Source of the DNA: Immersiella caudata
Lineage: Eukaryota; Ascomycota; Sordariomycetes; Sordariales; Lasiosphaeriaceae
Assembly (NCBI GenBank): GCA_030512335.1
Contig: JAULSU010000002.1
Coordinates: forward strand, 2,728,001-2,792,000
Reading direction: 5' to 3'
DNA length: 64,000 nucleotides
Shown: one piece after another, positions 13,275 to 24,762 of the stretch
Position numbering within the stretch: the stretch's first letter is position 1
Layout: each line of letters opens with the position of its first letter
The notes under the pieces: model-generated
Databases searched by the model: none
Told to the model about the DNA's origin: nothing
The model's input: only the letters and a program-made list of their open reading frames with translations
Translations under genes and position numbers: made by a program

Positions 13275-13630
13275 TTCTTCTTCTTCTGCTGCTGCTGCTT
13301 CTGCTTCTGCTTCTGCTGCTGCTTCTGCTTCTGCTTCTGCTGCTCCTGCTGCTCCTGCTGCTCCTGCTGCTCCTGCTGCTCCTGCTGCTCCTGCTGCTCC
13401 TGCTGCTCCTGCTGCTCCTGCTGCTCCTGCTGCTCCTGCTGCTTCTGCTTCTGCTTCTGCTTCTGCTGCTCCTGCTGCTCCTGCTGCTCCTGCTTCTGCT
13501 TCTGCTTCTGCTGCTTCTGCTTCTGCCGCTCCTGCTGCTTCTGCCGCTCCTGCTGCTCCTGCCGCTCCTGCTGCTTCTGCCGCTCCTGCTGCTCCTGCCG
13601 CTCCTGCCGCTTCTGCCGCTTCTGCTGCTC
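13275..13630. repeat. 356-bp CTG/CTC/CTT trinucleotide microsatellite
   Basis: A long uninterrupted run of CTN triplets. Its core, about 13337-13435, is 11 perfect copies of the 9-mer CTGCTGCTC. It is flanked by CTG/CTT alternation on the left and by diverged CTGCTG-CTT-CTGCCGCTC higher-order units on the right. On the minus strand a 145-codon frame (13693-13256) reads MAVMHHDKGRGRGKDKEEK, then (Q-E-Q)n with K and R interruptions, then a lysine tail. The plus strand reads poly-Leu or poly-Cys/Ser. The minus frame has a start codon and charged, non-repeat ends, so a low-complexity Gln/Glu/Lys protein is possible, but a plain microsatellite is the simpler reading. Confidence 0.9.
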
Positions 13631-16600
13631 AGTTCGCTTCTCCTCCTTGTCTTTGCCTCTTCCGCGCCCCTTGTCGTGATGCATCACGGCCACTTGGTAG
13701 GGTACCGGTCTGCTTTCCTGTCAGTTTCTTCTCCGATCAGCCACAACAAAACCTGACGGCGGTCATACTCCTTGCTGCTGTTGCCTCCCATTTTGTGCTG
13801 GTGGTTTCGGTGAAACCTAGCTCTTTTGAGGGTATTGTCGCTTCAAAGTTTCGATCCTGACGCGAAGAAGGCTGCTCTGTCAGTTTGCTCGATCAAATGG
13901 TAGAATCGAGCAGAAGGTGAGAGTCGGAGTAGGAGCGGTGTGCTCCTCTGCGTGCACTGAAAGCAAGGCAGACACCGGTCTCCTTGCTCCAATGGCAAGC
14001 AGTTGCCTGCCCTGCGCAACCTGACAGCTGACCGAGCCGGAGTTTGTCCGCGCTGCCCTCATTGTTGTCGTTCCCCGACGCATCTTTCCTCAATCTCGAC
14101 CAAATGATCCAGAGTTGGTGAGCTTCCTGTCCTCAAGAATCCATCCCGATACCCCGTCTCAATCCGTAGTACCATCGGGGTGTCCATGTTCCCTGCGGCG
14201 ACGGGCACCCTTGTCGTCCCATTGACAGCTGCAGATACGCGCTGACCACGTGCATTCGGTGTAGAAGTCGGCGGGTACGGCCCTGGTGCCTGTTGTCACC
14301 AGCCGTCTGTAACTGGCAGCCATTCAATGCACCAAGCTGCGTCATGGTCAACACCAGTCAATTACATGTGTCCATTACTCAAGACTTCCTTCTTGGGATT
14401 GCTCAAAGTGCTGCCAAATGCGACACTTTGCGTTGGATAACCCCCTGCTGCTGACTGAGCAGCTAGGCGGCCCTCTGGTTGGTGGGGAATAAGAAATGAA
14501 ACCATCAACGCGTGATGCTCTCTCTCTCCCAGCAGAGACACTTGTCAGGGGATCAAAATGATTGACACAGTAGCTCTCCTTGACGATCAGGAGTACTTTC
14601 GTCCACATCAGCTGGATGTGAGGGTCGAAAAGGAAGGCGTGGGAGATCAGTTGGTCCAGACAGCGATGGGGTGCCGGGTTAGGCGACTGGCGTGGGACTT
14701 CCCATGTTCGGCGCATGTAATAGTGGGGCGGGCCCGCATGATGTGTGGCCCCGAAGACCACCGTAGCTGTCCAGCATCACTTTGATGAGATTTGTGATTC
14801 TCCGAGGTCGTCCCTCTGGAGAGAAATAGTGAGATCCTGCGCGGAAGTCGAAATTCGAACGGCTTGAAAAATCGGATGCTGGTCAAACCCCGCCGAAGTT
14901 GTGAACCATGACTGCCAACGTTGCTGATGGGGATACCGCGTTCAGCGGTTTCGGTGGTTGGGCAAAGAATTAGATTCATCGCCAATGGGCTGTCGTTCAC
15001 GTCGAAAGCTGTTGTTGCGAGAGGAAAAAAAAAAAAAAGAAAAACTCTGGTGGGAACAGTGAAAGGGGGGAAGGATGGGGAAGAAGGATGTGGGATTCGA
15101 ACGGGGTTAAATCTCTGAACTCTGATTGCGGCAACGAACTGGCAAATGAACTGCCTGGCTCAAGCTGGTTGCACGCTCACAAGGTTTGGCTGCTGCAATG
15201 ACCTGACAGGGCTTCCCCTCTCGTTGCCGAGATAGATGTCTTGGACGGTCCCAGCCACTTTCTCGAACGAAATGTTTCCATCTCGACTGGGAGGCGACCG
15301 GATTTTGTGTTTGCTGATTTCGAGTTGCGCGTTGCGTCCCAAACGAGTGAGGTCAAAATGTGGGCACTTGATGCTCGACGTCGACGGAACGGTTGCCTCC
15401 TTCAATGCGATCCCGACTCCCCAGCAGCTTCTCGGAGGTTGGAGGCAGCAATGTCCGCCAGAGCGGCCGCCTGCCTTCGTGGCACCGATGCTAGTAGAAT
15501 TGCTGACTCAATCTTGTGCTAGAGCAAGGCCACGAGCGCCTGGAGGGTGTTTTTCCCGTTTGTGTAATGGCTTCATACCTAGGTACGTAAAAGTGCGACC
15601 CACGAGTACCCACACCGCTCTCCCTGTCTCTCGAGGGTGTTTCTTTTGGAAACCCATAGGCCAAAGACAGAGACTCCCGGTTGTATTCGCATATGCCTTC
15701 AAGGGGGCATTTCCTATCGATCCAACATGCCGAGCCGTCGATAGGGGTGCACCCGGAGTGGGAAATCTCTGGCGCGTCCCGTCCCGCGAGACACGTCGCT
15801 CAAGACTCGGTATTATGCCTTAGGCACATTCGAGAACCGCCTCCGCTCCCCGTGGCCAGCACTTTTTTTTTTTTTTCGTTTCCCGAACAAGAACGAACGA
15901 TGCTATTCGACCAAGAGCGAGCTCCGGTCTAGACTGCAGCGTGAGCTGGACGAAGTCCTAGACACCTACCGCATCCACAAACTCTCGAGCCTACCCTAGC
16001 CATCTCCGTTCGGTGGCATCGACTTGACCCAGGAATTGCGGCAATGCTAAAGAGGAGGCGGGCAATATAAAATCGGCAGTGATAAGGGAAAGCAACAGGG
16101 CAGAGAAGACCAGACCGGCGGGACAAACTCCTGTCTCTTGGGGCGCGACAATTTTCCGCGATTCCTGTAGAGCGAGCAGCTTGGTCTAGAGTTGGAGAGA
16201 GCCTTGTCGTAGTGTACTTTGGTGTCCGGGCATCTACGTCTTCCCCGACTCGATGGCTATGCTCGGAGGCAAACAGTCCCGTTTGTGTTGGCGAATGTGA
16301 AGTTTCTATGTTACATTGCATCTTGGCTAGCCCCAACTGAAAGTCATCCTCATGGATCGTGTCTTTGGCGGCTAAGAAACTGAAGGCGGAAAGTGCGTAC
16401 CAGCAGGAAAGTCCTGGGGGCGGCACCGGGTCCGCAGGCTCGAGTTACAGTAGATACCGCCTTGCAACAAGCTTGTAACAATCCACTTGGTGTATATTCT
16501 GTTCCACGGACTCTGTCTTCCAACAGTGGAATTGACAGTGCAGACCCCATCACTTGCTTGAAGTTCGGCTTTGGTTGAAGCCCTCGCCATGGTTGCCGTA

Positions 16601-17145
16601 CTGGTATCGCAGACTTGGAGCAGGCCGTGTCTAATGATTACCCCACGGCACCTGACGCGACAAGCATCCTGCCCACCATCACCGGCCCCTATCCACGCTT
16701 GTGGGCTAATTGAGCTAGCGGTGAAAGAACGACGGAGACCATTCTCGGACTCGACAATTTCAAGGCGGATTGTCATCTGCAAGCCGATGTTCCCTCTGAT
16801 TCTGTACCCTTTTCACGCCATCGTGCTCTGCAGTGAGCGGCAGACACCGCCACCATCTAGACGAGCTCACGAGGGAAAATACAGCATTTTCACCCCTCGC
16901 ACACAAGTCAGAGACGCCGAGCAATCGATTCAACAGCGACTCTTGTCGGAAGGCAGTACACCCTCTTGCTCGTGGTGGTGTTGCTTGAGGTACCTCCGTA
17001 CCCTCGAGCCGCATCCGAAGTCTACCAGTTGGGCACTAACCACGTCAAGACCTGGTTGGTTGGTTGTTTCCCTCAGCCGACCCTTGGCCTGGAAGAGCCG
17101 CAAAGGGGTGCAATGGGAGCGATCAGAGAACGAATGCGAAATGGG

Positions 17146-17152
17146 TATAAAG
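17146..17152 (+). promoter_or_regulatory. TATA box of DUF6594 copy 2
   Basis: TATAAAG lies 91 nt before the start codon at 17243. The spacing fits a core promoter with a 5' UTR of roughly 60 nt. Confidence 0.5.
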
Positions 17153-17242
17153 GACGGAGCAAGTCCAGGTCTAGGAAATCAAATTCGCAACGAAAACGAC
17201 ACCCATTTTCATCAGACTTTCTTCCACCGCAATCATATCAAC

Positions 17243-18494
17243 ATGCCTGAGCAACCCACGGAGACCCCTACCCCAACCTCAACCCCTGTTCCGCCTCCTA
17301 GGGCGTATCGCCCCAAGCGCCGTTGGACCTGGTCCATGGGCATGGGAGACGCCGACATTGAGAAGCAGCATGCCGAGGATGAGATTGTGGCCTCCGCTGG
17401 TAAGTCGAGAATTGATCGACAAACTAAAGGGAAATGATCTGATGAGAATAGACGTCAACACCCCTATGAACCCCGCCAGGAGCCCCGAGATCATTACTCG
17501 AAATAATTGTAAGTATCCTTCAGCACTTGTCTGTCCTGCTGGGTGTTGGTGTTCTAACCAATCCAAAGTCGCGGACATGCCTCCGGGCTGGTGCCTCTTG
17601 GCTCGTGAGCAGGATTGGTACCATAACGGCTCCCTCCATAGACGGTTTGGCTGGCTCTACCAACTTTGCCTTTACTACAAGGAAGGAAAGATCGGCCAAC
17701 TTGAGAAGCAGCTCTTGGAGCTTGCTCGAGAGGACCAGGCTCAGAACGAGGAGGCTCTTCACTCCTTGACGCCATGGCAGCTTGGGGTCGAGAGTGAGGA
17801 GCTTGGGTTCTCGTCCGAAAGGGACAGGCTGATGCATGAGGTGGAACGGGTCCTGACCAGCTATGGTATGTATACCGCCTCGTCTCAAACCTCGTATGGA
17901 ATCGAAAATGGCGACTTGCCTGTGCTGACTCATATTTGGATAGGCCGAACCGTGAAACAAGCCCTGGCAATCAACCAGGCGCACAAGGTGAGCCGCGGAG
18001 AGGCCACCAATCTCCTGCAGCAAATCGAACAGACCGGTGTGCTGGATGAAGAGGCAGCGTGGCACTTTCGGGGAGTTGACGACATGATCAAGACCTGGGA
18101 TTCGAGCGAAGCCACCCCTGGTCCCGTAGACTCCTTGGTCTATGCCGACAAGGGCTCCCTCCGCGACTTCATCATGAAGGCCTTTGTGAACAAAAAGAAA
18201 CCTGAGGGGAGCACCTGGGGAACCCATTACAACCTTGAGCCGATAAAGCAAGTCTTTATCGCTTTGTCTGCGGCGGCTGTGCTCCTGATCCTTCTGGCGC
18301 CCATCGGGTTCCTCTACTTTGTGGAGCCGAGCAAGCCGATCTCGTTTTCTGTGGTCGCCATCTTCGCAATCGCTGCGGCCTGGTTGATGATGAAGCTGCC
18401 GGGCATCAAGATTGAGACGGTCTTTATTGCCGCCGCGGCCTATATGGCCGTCCAGGTTACGTTTCTGGCAAACTTCCAGGGTGCCAGCAGCTGA
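17243..18494 (+). CDS. DUF6594 membrane protein, copy 2
   Basis: Second member of the fungal DUF6594 family. Four exons, 17243-17399, 17452-17508, 17569-17865 and 17944-18494, give 353 aa with introns of 52, 60 and 78 nt. Donors are GTAAGT, GTAAGT and GTATGT; the second intron has a CTAAC branch point. The last two introns are multiples of three, so the gene also reads open unspliced, but splicing restores FADMPPGWCLLA and SYGRTVKQ. N-terminal 50 residues are Pro/Thr-rich and basic. DUF6594 starts near residue 72 with MPPGWCLLA and a helical stretch (FGWLYQLCLYYKEGKIGQLE). Three C-terminal membrane helices follow a loop with KSRID-like charge: VFIALSAAAVLLILLAPIGFL, ISFSVVAIFAIAAAWLMM and VFIAAAAYMAVQVTFL. 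It keeps the family signature more fully than copy 1 and diverges strongly from it, so the pair is not a recent duplication. Confidence 0.82.
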
Positions 18495-20765
18495 TGGCTA
18501 GTTAGCCGAGATGGGACGAGCGGAGGGAGAGATTGTAGTAGAGGAAAAAAACAGATGACAAGGTCAGAGTGAGATCTGTTTACGTCTGGCTGCCGCTGTG
18601 AGGGTGTCTTCTTGGGATGGGATCGTGAGGATTTGAGGGGTGGGGGGATTGGAGTATCCACAGAAACACAATGGAAAGCGTTGAACTACATCAGGAGTAG
18701 ACCTTTGTTTGTACTTTCTAGAGAACACTCGCTCAGTTTTTGATATAAATAGCTTGGTTTGAACAATATGATTGCCGACTTTGCTAGAACATGAATGCTA
18801 CCGTGGATGTGCTACTTGGCACCTGAGCGAAGGAAAGGTGGAATGACTTTGCCCAAGGGATGAAAGTATTGAGAGGGGAATGGGGACGCTTGAGCGTACG
18901 GTAAAACTACACCAAAGTTGTGGGCGGTCGGGAAAGGAACTGATTGGTCGGCCTTGTCTCAGGGGCTAGTAAATAATGCCTGGAGAGATGCAAATCCCGC
19001 CTTCTGATGTGATGGCCGTTGATACGGCCGCTCAATATGGTAGGTATTGCCGGATGGAACGGTGTAGGCTTAGGATTGACCGAGAAAGGTAGATGTGAAG
19101 ATCAATTGTTTGGTGACGTGTGTTAATGGCAAAGCCTTCTTCCTGTTCTTTCGATGCTGCGACTATTTTGCGATCCGCACGCCCACTACAGAAGTTTGCC
19201 AAATCGTCAATCCGTTCTTTTTTCTTTGATTTTGGGGGTTCTTCGGGACGCTTGATATCAATTCCACGAGGCCAAAGTTGAAGGTGGGCGAAAGGGGAAC
19301 AAGATCTCACCGAGGTCTGCGAGAATTTCTCTCGATCCATGCTGGAAACTGAGTTGAAAAGCGCCTCTGGATATCGGCATCGATCGTGGATGCTGCAAAA
19401 TCTTAGAATGGCAGAGATGCCCGATTGCGTGTGGCTGTGGAAGCAAACCGTCGGCGGCTCCGGATTGCTGAGCACCAAGGGATGGCCAGATTTTCCCAGG
19501 GTCCTCTCATTTCTTGCATGCGCCGATCGGCACACCCCAAACCCATGTTCTCCGAAGTTGGGTGCGTTTGACCAACCCAAATGTTCTCGAAGGGGGTCGC
19601 GATTGAGCTGTGCCCTGAATAAATCAATTCGGGATGGTAGGCATCCGATGTGGCGGCCAGGATGGGAGCTGGGAAGGAGCCGCAAAGATCTAAACCATTG
19701 TTTACAAAAGGCCAGGGGGCACCACCGAAACCCTGCACATGCAGGTTGCGACCATTGGATTGGTTCGTACTGTTGTGTATGAGTCCGTAGAGCCTCGTCC
19801 AAGCCTCGTCTCGGTGGGGACGAGAGGTGATCACGCAGAACACAGCCAAAGAACGAATAACATCCTGGACATCTATCATTTCCCTTGCCAAACTTTCAGG
19901 TCACCTGCCTGCGCTTGCTCTCTGAAACTATGCGAGGAGTATCAGGGAAGGGGGAGAGGCGAGTGGGTCTACGGTTGGCTGACGCCAACGTCCAGTTGCT
20001 TGACGATGGTCGGTTTCCCGAAAAGGAAAATGGAAATGCTAGTGATGTGGGCGTTTTTCTCGCTACCAATTTTTCAGGCCCTAGGGTTCGCGCGAGCCCT
20101 ACGTCAACACTGCCCAGTTTTGCCGGACGTGTTGTGACAGCCGCCTAGCATGCCTCCGCCCTTCCCAAAGTCTCCTCTCTTGAACTCATACCTCACACTA
20201 GACCCTACAACTGTCAGATTATTGCTAAACGACGGTAATCGACGAGACCGAACAGACGTCGATGCGCCTCAGACGAGAAAAAAAACGCGAGCCGTCGTTC
20301 TACCGTTGAGACCTGAGGGCTGCACCTTGCATTGCGATAGCGAACTCCGGGGCGACGTGGACCACAAAACTTCCCGGACGCGACCCAAACACGGAAACCT
20401 AAAGGCATCTGCGACCGCGCAGATGGCATGACGCGGGTTGCTGCGGGTTGATGTCAACAAGTTTGTTCCCTCCCATCTCCGTCCCCCCTCTCACATCGAC
20501 TCACTGTGCAGTGCGACCCCAGCCCCCTTCCAGTGTGTCGCCCCGATGAACCAGTTCTCTACGGATCCGTATGCAACATATGAAACATAACATGTATCCC
20601 CAAACTCGCGACGGGAGCTCCAGGAGACACCGCCTAGGTAGAGAAGCCCACGACTCGTCCTCGAAAATTCCGGAAGCCTCGGCCAGCCTCACCACAAATG
20701 TTCGACTACAATCCCTCCTCAGCGCACACTGCCTCGTAGCGACGACTACCTACCGACGCCAGAGG
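18495..20765. other. 2.3-kb intergenic region
   Basis: This lies between the 3' ends of two convergent genes. The only long frame is on the minus strand at 19032-19802 (256 codons). It is longer than expected by chance, but it is rich in Cys, His, Trp and Ser and has no recognisable domain or signal peptide. A CCTAGGTA motif occurs near 20630 (inside 3'-flanking sequence of the transporter). Confidence 0.4.
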
Positions 20766-22500
20766 CTACTCCTCCCCGCGCGCAAGCGTCGAGTGCAACT
20801 TGTGCTGCTTCATCAATGCGATGCTGATCAGTCCTACGATAGCCAGTCCGAGCGACGTCCACCACACGCCCCTAAACGCCTCCATGAACGACAGGATAAC
20901 TCCATCATGCCAACCCTTGGGAAGCCGCTGCAGCTCCCCCAGATCGTTTCGAATCCGGGAAATTTCCTCAGCAGCGCCTGGAAGATGACCAAATCTTTCC
21001 CATAGTCGGGCCTTCAGAATGTTTTGGTAGACTGCAGACGAGATTGTCATGCCCACAGTAGTGCCGACGGACCTGAAGAGGTAGGTGGCCGCAGTTATGA
21101 CGGCCTGCTGCGAATGGTCGACAGCAGCGATACACGCAAGCAAGGTTGTAGTCAGCATCGCGCCATATCCCGCTCCGTGCAGTATCATGGAGACGAAGGG
21201 AAGCCAGCTTGGGCTCTTCTCGTCCAGCAGATTGAGTGCGACAACGCCGAGAAGCATGATCGCTTGGGATGCAATTCCCAGCCCAACATACTTCCCAGTC
21301 CTCTTCATGACAATGCCCGCGCCGATGGAGCTGAACGAGACACCAAGCGGGGAGGCCAAGAGGCGGAGACCCGCTTGCGTTGGCGTGTGGCCCAAGACTT
21401 GAAGATAGAGGGGAACGTAGAAGGTCGCGGTGATAATGTTCATCGCAGCAACAAAGTTCGTTATGCATGCTGTAAACACGGTCCGGCCCAACAGCAGCCT
21501 CACAGGGATGATCGGCTGCTGTGCCCGACTCTCCCACCAGACGAAGGCCACCAGTAGCATTAGCGACAAAAGAAGCGAAACGACAATCGACGGGTGCGTC
21601 CAAGGTACCATGTTGCCGCCAGCGTTCAAGCCCAACAGCAGCGTAACCAAGCATGTAACAGTCAAGAAGGATCCGGTCCAGTCGATGCGAGAGATCAGTG
21701 ACTTGTTCGAAACCTTCGGAGGCACCTTGACCAGAACATGGACCAAGATAGCAGATGCAAGAACGATAGGAACCTGGATCAGGAAGGCTAGCCTCCATCC
21801 CCATGCCGACGCGTCGTTCAAAAGGCCACCGAGAACGCCACCAAGCATAGCGCCCGACCTGTAACACACCTGTCAGTCTCTGCAATCTTCCGCCACTCAT
21901 CAGCACCTACCCATAGACCACGTTCCCTATCCCCTGAAACAAGCCCCTTTTCCGCAGCGGCACCAAATCTGACCCCAGAAACGTGCTGATGCTCATCAAC
22001 CCACCACCACCCACACCAGCAATCACCCTCCCGAAGATGATCGTGTACTCGTCTTTTGCAAGACCGCAAATAAGATTCCCCACCGCAAACATCACATTGC
22101 TGAATACCAGACCCGGGCCCCGCCCAAAGATATCCGTCAGCCGGCCCGACAGCGGTTGGCAGGTGGCCGTGGCGATGAGATAGGCCGTAGCCAGCCACGA
22201 TAGTGAACTGAGCGACCCAAACTCGTTTGAAATTGGTACCAAAAGAGTGGCGATGATGGTAGCATCAATAGCACCCAGGAACACACCGACCCAGGTGACG
22301 GAGAGGGTGAAGAGGAGGCGCGCGTCAGAGATATCCTCGACGAGGACGGTCACCTCGCCGGTGGCGTCATCTGTGGGTTTGGGCAATTGTTGCTGTTGGC
22401 CTTCAAGGAGTGGTGTGTTTTCGTTGGCAGCGGAGATCCGGTCGGTGACCGGGGCTTCAGGCCGGTTTTGGTCGGGCCCGGACCCGGATTCCGGGGACAT
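20766..22500 (-). CDS. 14-TM major facilitator transporter, Vba-like
   Basis: A DHA2-type (drug:H+ antiporter, 14-spanner) transporter of the group that includes vacuolar basic amino-acid transporters Vba1/2 and fungal multidrug exporters. Two exons, 22500-21911 and 21858-20766, give 560 aa. The 52-nt intron (GTAGGT..TACAG) joins VVYG to SGAMLGGVLGG. The first 65 residues are polar and cytosolic and include NENTPLLEGQ, which resembles the acidic di-leucine vacuolar-sorting motifs of Vba proteins. MFS motif A appears as GRLTDIFGRG after TM2, and the GRVIAGVGGGGLMS stretch is TM4/motif B. Fourteen hydrophobic segments can be counted. The C-terminus is short and basic. The substrate is not predictable: basic amino acids, drugs or a sugar acid remain open. 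It is tandem with the oxidoreductase at 23167-24762. Confidence 0.88.
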
Positions 22501-23166
22501 GGTGCTCGGCTGGGATGAAACCTTGTGGGCTTGGGGAAGGGATAAAATGAATGAAACTAGGCCAATGCTGAACTTTAGGGCTAAAAAAGCAACACAAAGA
22601 GGTTATGAAATGGACCTAAGGTATTTTCGCCTTTATGAGTGTTTTCAAGATAGGAAGGATATGACAGGGAGGAAGGAGGCGACCCGAGCTTTGCATCAAA
22701 GGATGGGCCGGATGGTGACATCGGGCGGCTTTATCGTAAATACAGGGGAGAACCCCGCTAAGGCGCAGGAGTTCCGGGCTTCCAGCCAATTGCATAGCTA
22801 AAATTAGGGATCTCCACAGTTTGTGCGATTCGGCAGGGGCACTGGACCTCCTTCAGCTACATCTCAGGCAGCCCTGCAGTTACAAACCTGCGATTCCTTC
22901 CCTGCCCGCGAAGTCGCTTCAAACTCGCCAGCACGACAGATTGGCCGAGTCGGCATCCGCCCGGCTTCGGAGGGAAGCCTTGCGCAAAACATTGGAAGCT
23001 CGGTGTTGGATCTAGTATCATTTTCGATTTCCGGGCAAAATCAGCACCCCGCCAGCGACGGCTTTCAGACAAAACGCCAAACCCGATATACCTTGGGGGC
23101 TGGAAACCCTGCTAATCCGCAGGTTCTACCTGTATCGTCCCTGAACCAATCCAACCCCCGTTTCCT
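22501..23166. other. Promoter region of the MFS transporter
   Basis: This 666-bp gap lies upstream of the transporter start and downstream of the oxidoreductase stop, both on the minus strand. A frame of 184 codons (22823-23377, +) is antisense to the oxidoreductase 3' end and is not supported. I see no clear TATA box. Confidence 0.45.
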
Positions 23167-24762
23167 TCAGACGAGCTCCCATGTCCCGTTCTGTTGTGAG
23201 ATCCCAACAGCTCTATTCTCGTCTATGCTTCTTCGGCCCGCCTCCAAAATTGCTGTAGTTGCAATGGTGTTGCGAAGAGTCGGCAATCCCTTCGCGTCCA
23301 AGTCTGCAGGTTTCAGTTGCCCAGCATTCACTGCGCGGCAGCCATCGACGAACTTCTCCATGGATACATATCCGTAGCCAGTTTGGCCCTGAAAGTTGCC
23401 ATCCTCATCGGGAGCATACCGCATGTAAAAGGGGTTGTACCACACCAGTTGCCCGGCCGAATCATCAGCAACATCGTAGCCTCGCTTGGCCTGGTTGATT
23501 CGGATCTCTCCATCGCTAGCCATGTAGTGGAAGTACTGGTTCGAGTGCACGCCCGCCTTTTGTGGTGCTGTCCATGATGCTGTGTAGACGCCAGTCGCTC
23601 GCTTTCCCGGTTCGCCCGCTTTCCCCCAATCTACCATCAGCGTGATGGTGTCCTCCGTGGCGTCATCGCAACCGAGACTGGTGGCAATGCCCTTCGAAGC
23701 GGATCCAACCACCTTCACTGGGGACCAGCCCAGCTGTGAAACCATCGAGTCGCAGATGTCAATGTGGTGGCTGTTCAAGTAGTAGGAAATATCCGAGTCG
23801 ATGCCCGCCCACGCCTTGCTATGGCAAATATCAGTTCATTATGTTCTTTTGGGGTTGTTTTCCTGTTGTCTCGGGAGTCTTCTCTTGAGACTCCCGAGAC
23901 AACAAAAAATAGACGAAAGGGGAAGAAAACTGCTCCAAATTTCACTCACAACGTCTCGAGCTGAAACTTTGGCTGGGACATGTAAGAGTAAAAGTAATTG
24001 AAGTCGCCCAGCTTGGTGGCCCGGAATTTTGCGTCATTATACGCCGGGTCATATCGCTTATGATGCTCAATGTAAACGTAGACGCTGGCCTTCTCGGCGG
24101 CTTTGAGCAGGGCGATGTGATGTTCCAGGAGTTTTACAGCAGGCTTTGTGATCATGACGTGAACTCCTCGTTCCACTGCATACAGGGCAATTGGATAATG
24201 CTTTGATAAGCGTCAGCTTCTTGTCAGGACTGCTGGGTGCATTTCAGTCCTGTACTCACCGTGGTGTCAGGGGTAAATATGGTTATAGCATCACCAGGCT
24301 TGAGGGCATCGATAGCCTTCTTGTACGCCTCCGGGTCCTTCATATCGTCTGCCGGGTGCGATTCGAAGGATGTATCCAACCCATTGTATGCCAGCGAGAT
24401 GTTCTTGTGCAGGTGCTCCCCTGGCAACGTGTTAGCGACGCTCACCCACATCCACCTCAACCGTCCCTGGTGGGTTGCTCACGAATTGCTGGATATTTTG
24501 TTCCATTGACGCCTACCATCCCCAACTTCCCAACTTTTCCTCTTCGCCGCAAGTCAAACATGGACAGCCCGACCACCCCCACTTTCTGATGGTCGATGTC
24601 AGCTACTAACTAACTTCGATTCTAGGACAATAGAGTAAAAGGACTAAAGGGGCAAAAAACAACAGCAAGCGCACATACCTTGTCGCTGCCGGATGCGCCA
24701 CCGCCAACGAAGCCGGTGGTGTATTCACCGGTCCCAACCATCAGTACATTGAGGGGCTCCAT
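23167..24762 (-). CDS. Gfo/Idh/MocA oxidoreductase, D-galacturonate reductase-like
   Basis: NAD(P)-dependent dehydrogenase/reductase of the Gfo/Idh/MocA family. The fungal subgroup it resembles is commonly annotated D-galacturonate reductase. Five exons, 24762-24679, 24585-24483, 24420-24260, 24200-23950 and 23818-23167, give 416 aa. Introns are 93, 62, 59 and 131 nt. The N-terminal Rossmann motif is MVGTGEYTTGFVGGG (residues 8-22). ITKPAVK carries the family's EKP-motif lysine. The central stretch YIEHHKRYDPAYNDAR-like and YLNSHHIDICDSM, with paired histidines, belong to the substrate half. The C-terminal block has GQTGYGYVSMEKFVDG. Intron 4 is unusually long and holds a perfect 17-bp hairpin. 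The promoter side carries tandem CCNCCAAT elements. The characterised Aspergillus and Trichoderma galacturonate reductases GaaA/Gar1 are aldo-keto reductases, so activity on galacturonate is an inference from annotation habit and context. Confidence 0.85.
23864..23904. repeat. Perfect 17-bp hairpin inside intron 4 of the oxidoreductase gene
   Basis: The left arm TGTTGTCTCGGGAGTCT at 23864-23880 pairs perfectly with 23888-23904 across a 7-nt loop. It sits at offset 46-86 of the 131-nt intron on the coding strand, shortly after a CTATTTTTT run. The core TGTCTC(G)GGAG recurs in the hairpin of the glutathione peroxidase intron. Confidence 0.95.

Larger units (their letters stand above)
12362..17242. 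other. 4.9-kb region between the two DUF6594 genes
   Basis: It holds the CTG/CTC microsatellite (separate entry), an A16 run at 12925-12940, a T14 run at 15863-15876, and an ACCTAGGTACG motif near 15577. Open frames at 15236-15823 (195 codons, +), 15929-16426 (-) and 14375-14761 (-) show no family resemblance. The frame at 16571-17437 (+) is continuous with exon 1 of the next gene but looks like promoter and 5' UTR. I do not support a protein gene here except, weakly, the repeat-encoded frame. Confidence 0.45.

Noticed and set aside
13275..13630. Regular repeat spacing considered as a CRISPR-like array
   Set aside because: There are no unique spacers; it is a simple trinucleotide repeat in a eukaryotic genome.
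12872..13756. 294-codon plus-strand frame with a very long poly-leucine run
   Set aside because: It is produced by reading the CTG/CTC microsatellite; the flanks do not resemble a protein.
15085..15105. GTTCGAATCC-like sequence on the minus strand
   Set aside because: The flanking stem bases do not pair and no A box is in range.
16571..17242. In-frame 224-codon upstream extension of DUF6594 copy 2
   Set aside because: It would place a TATA box inside coding sequence, and its composition is that of noncoding DNA; the ATG at 17243 gives a normal start.
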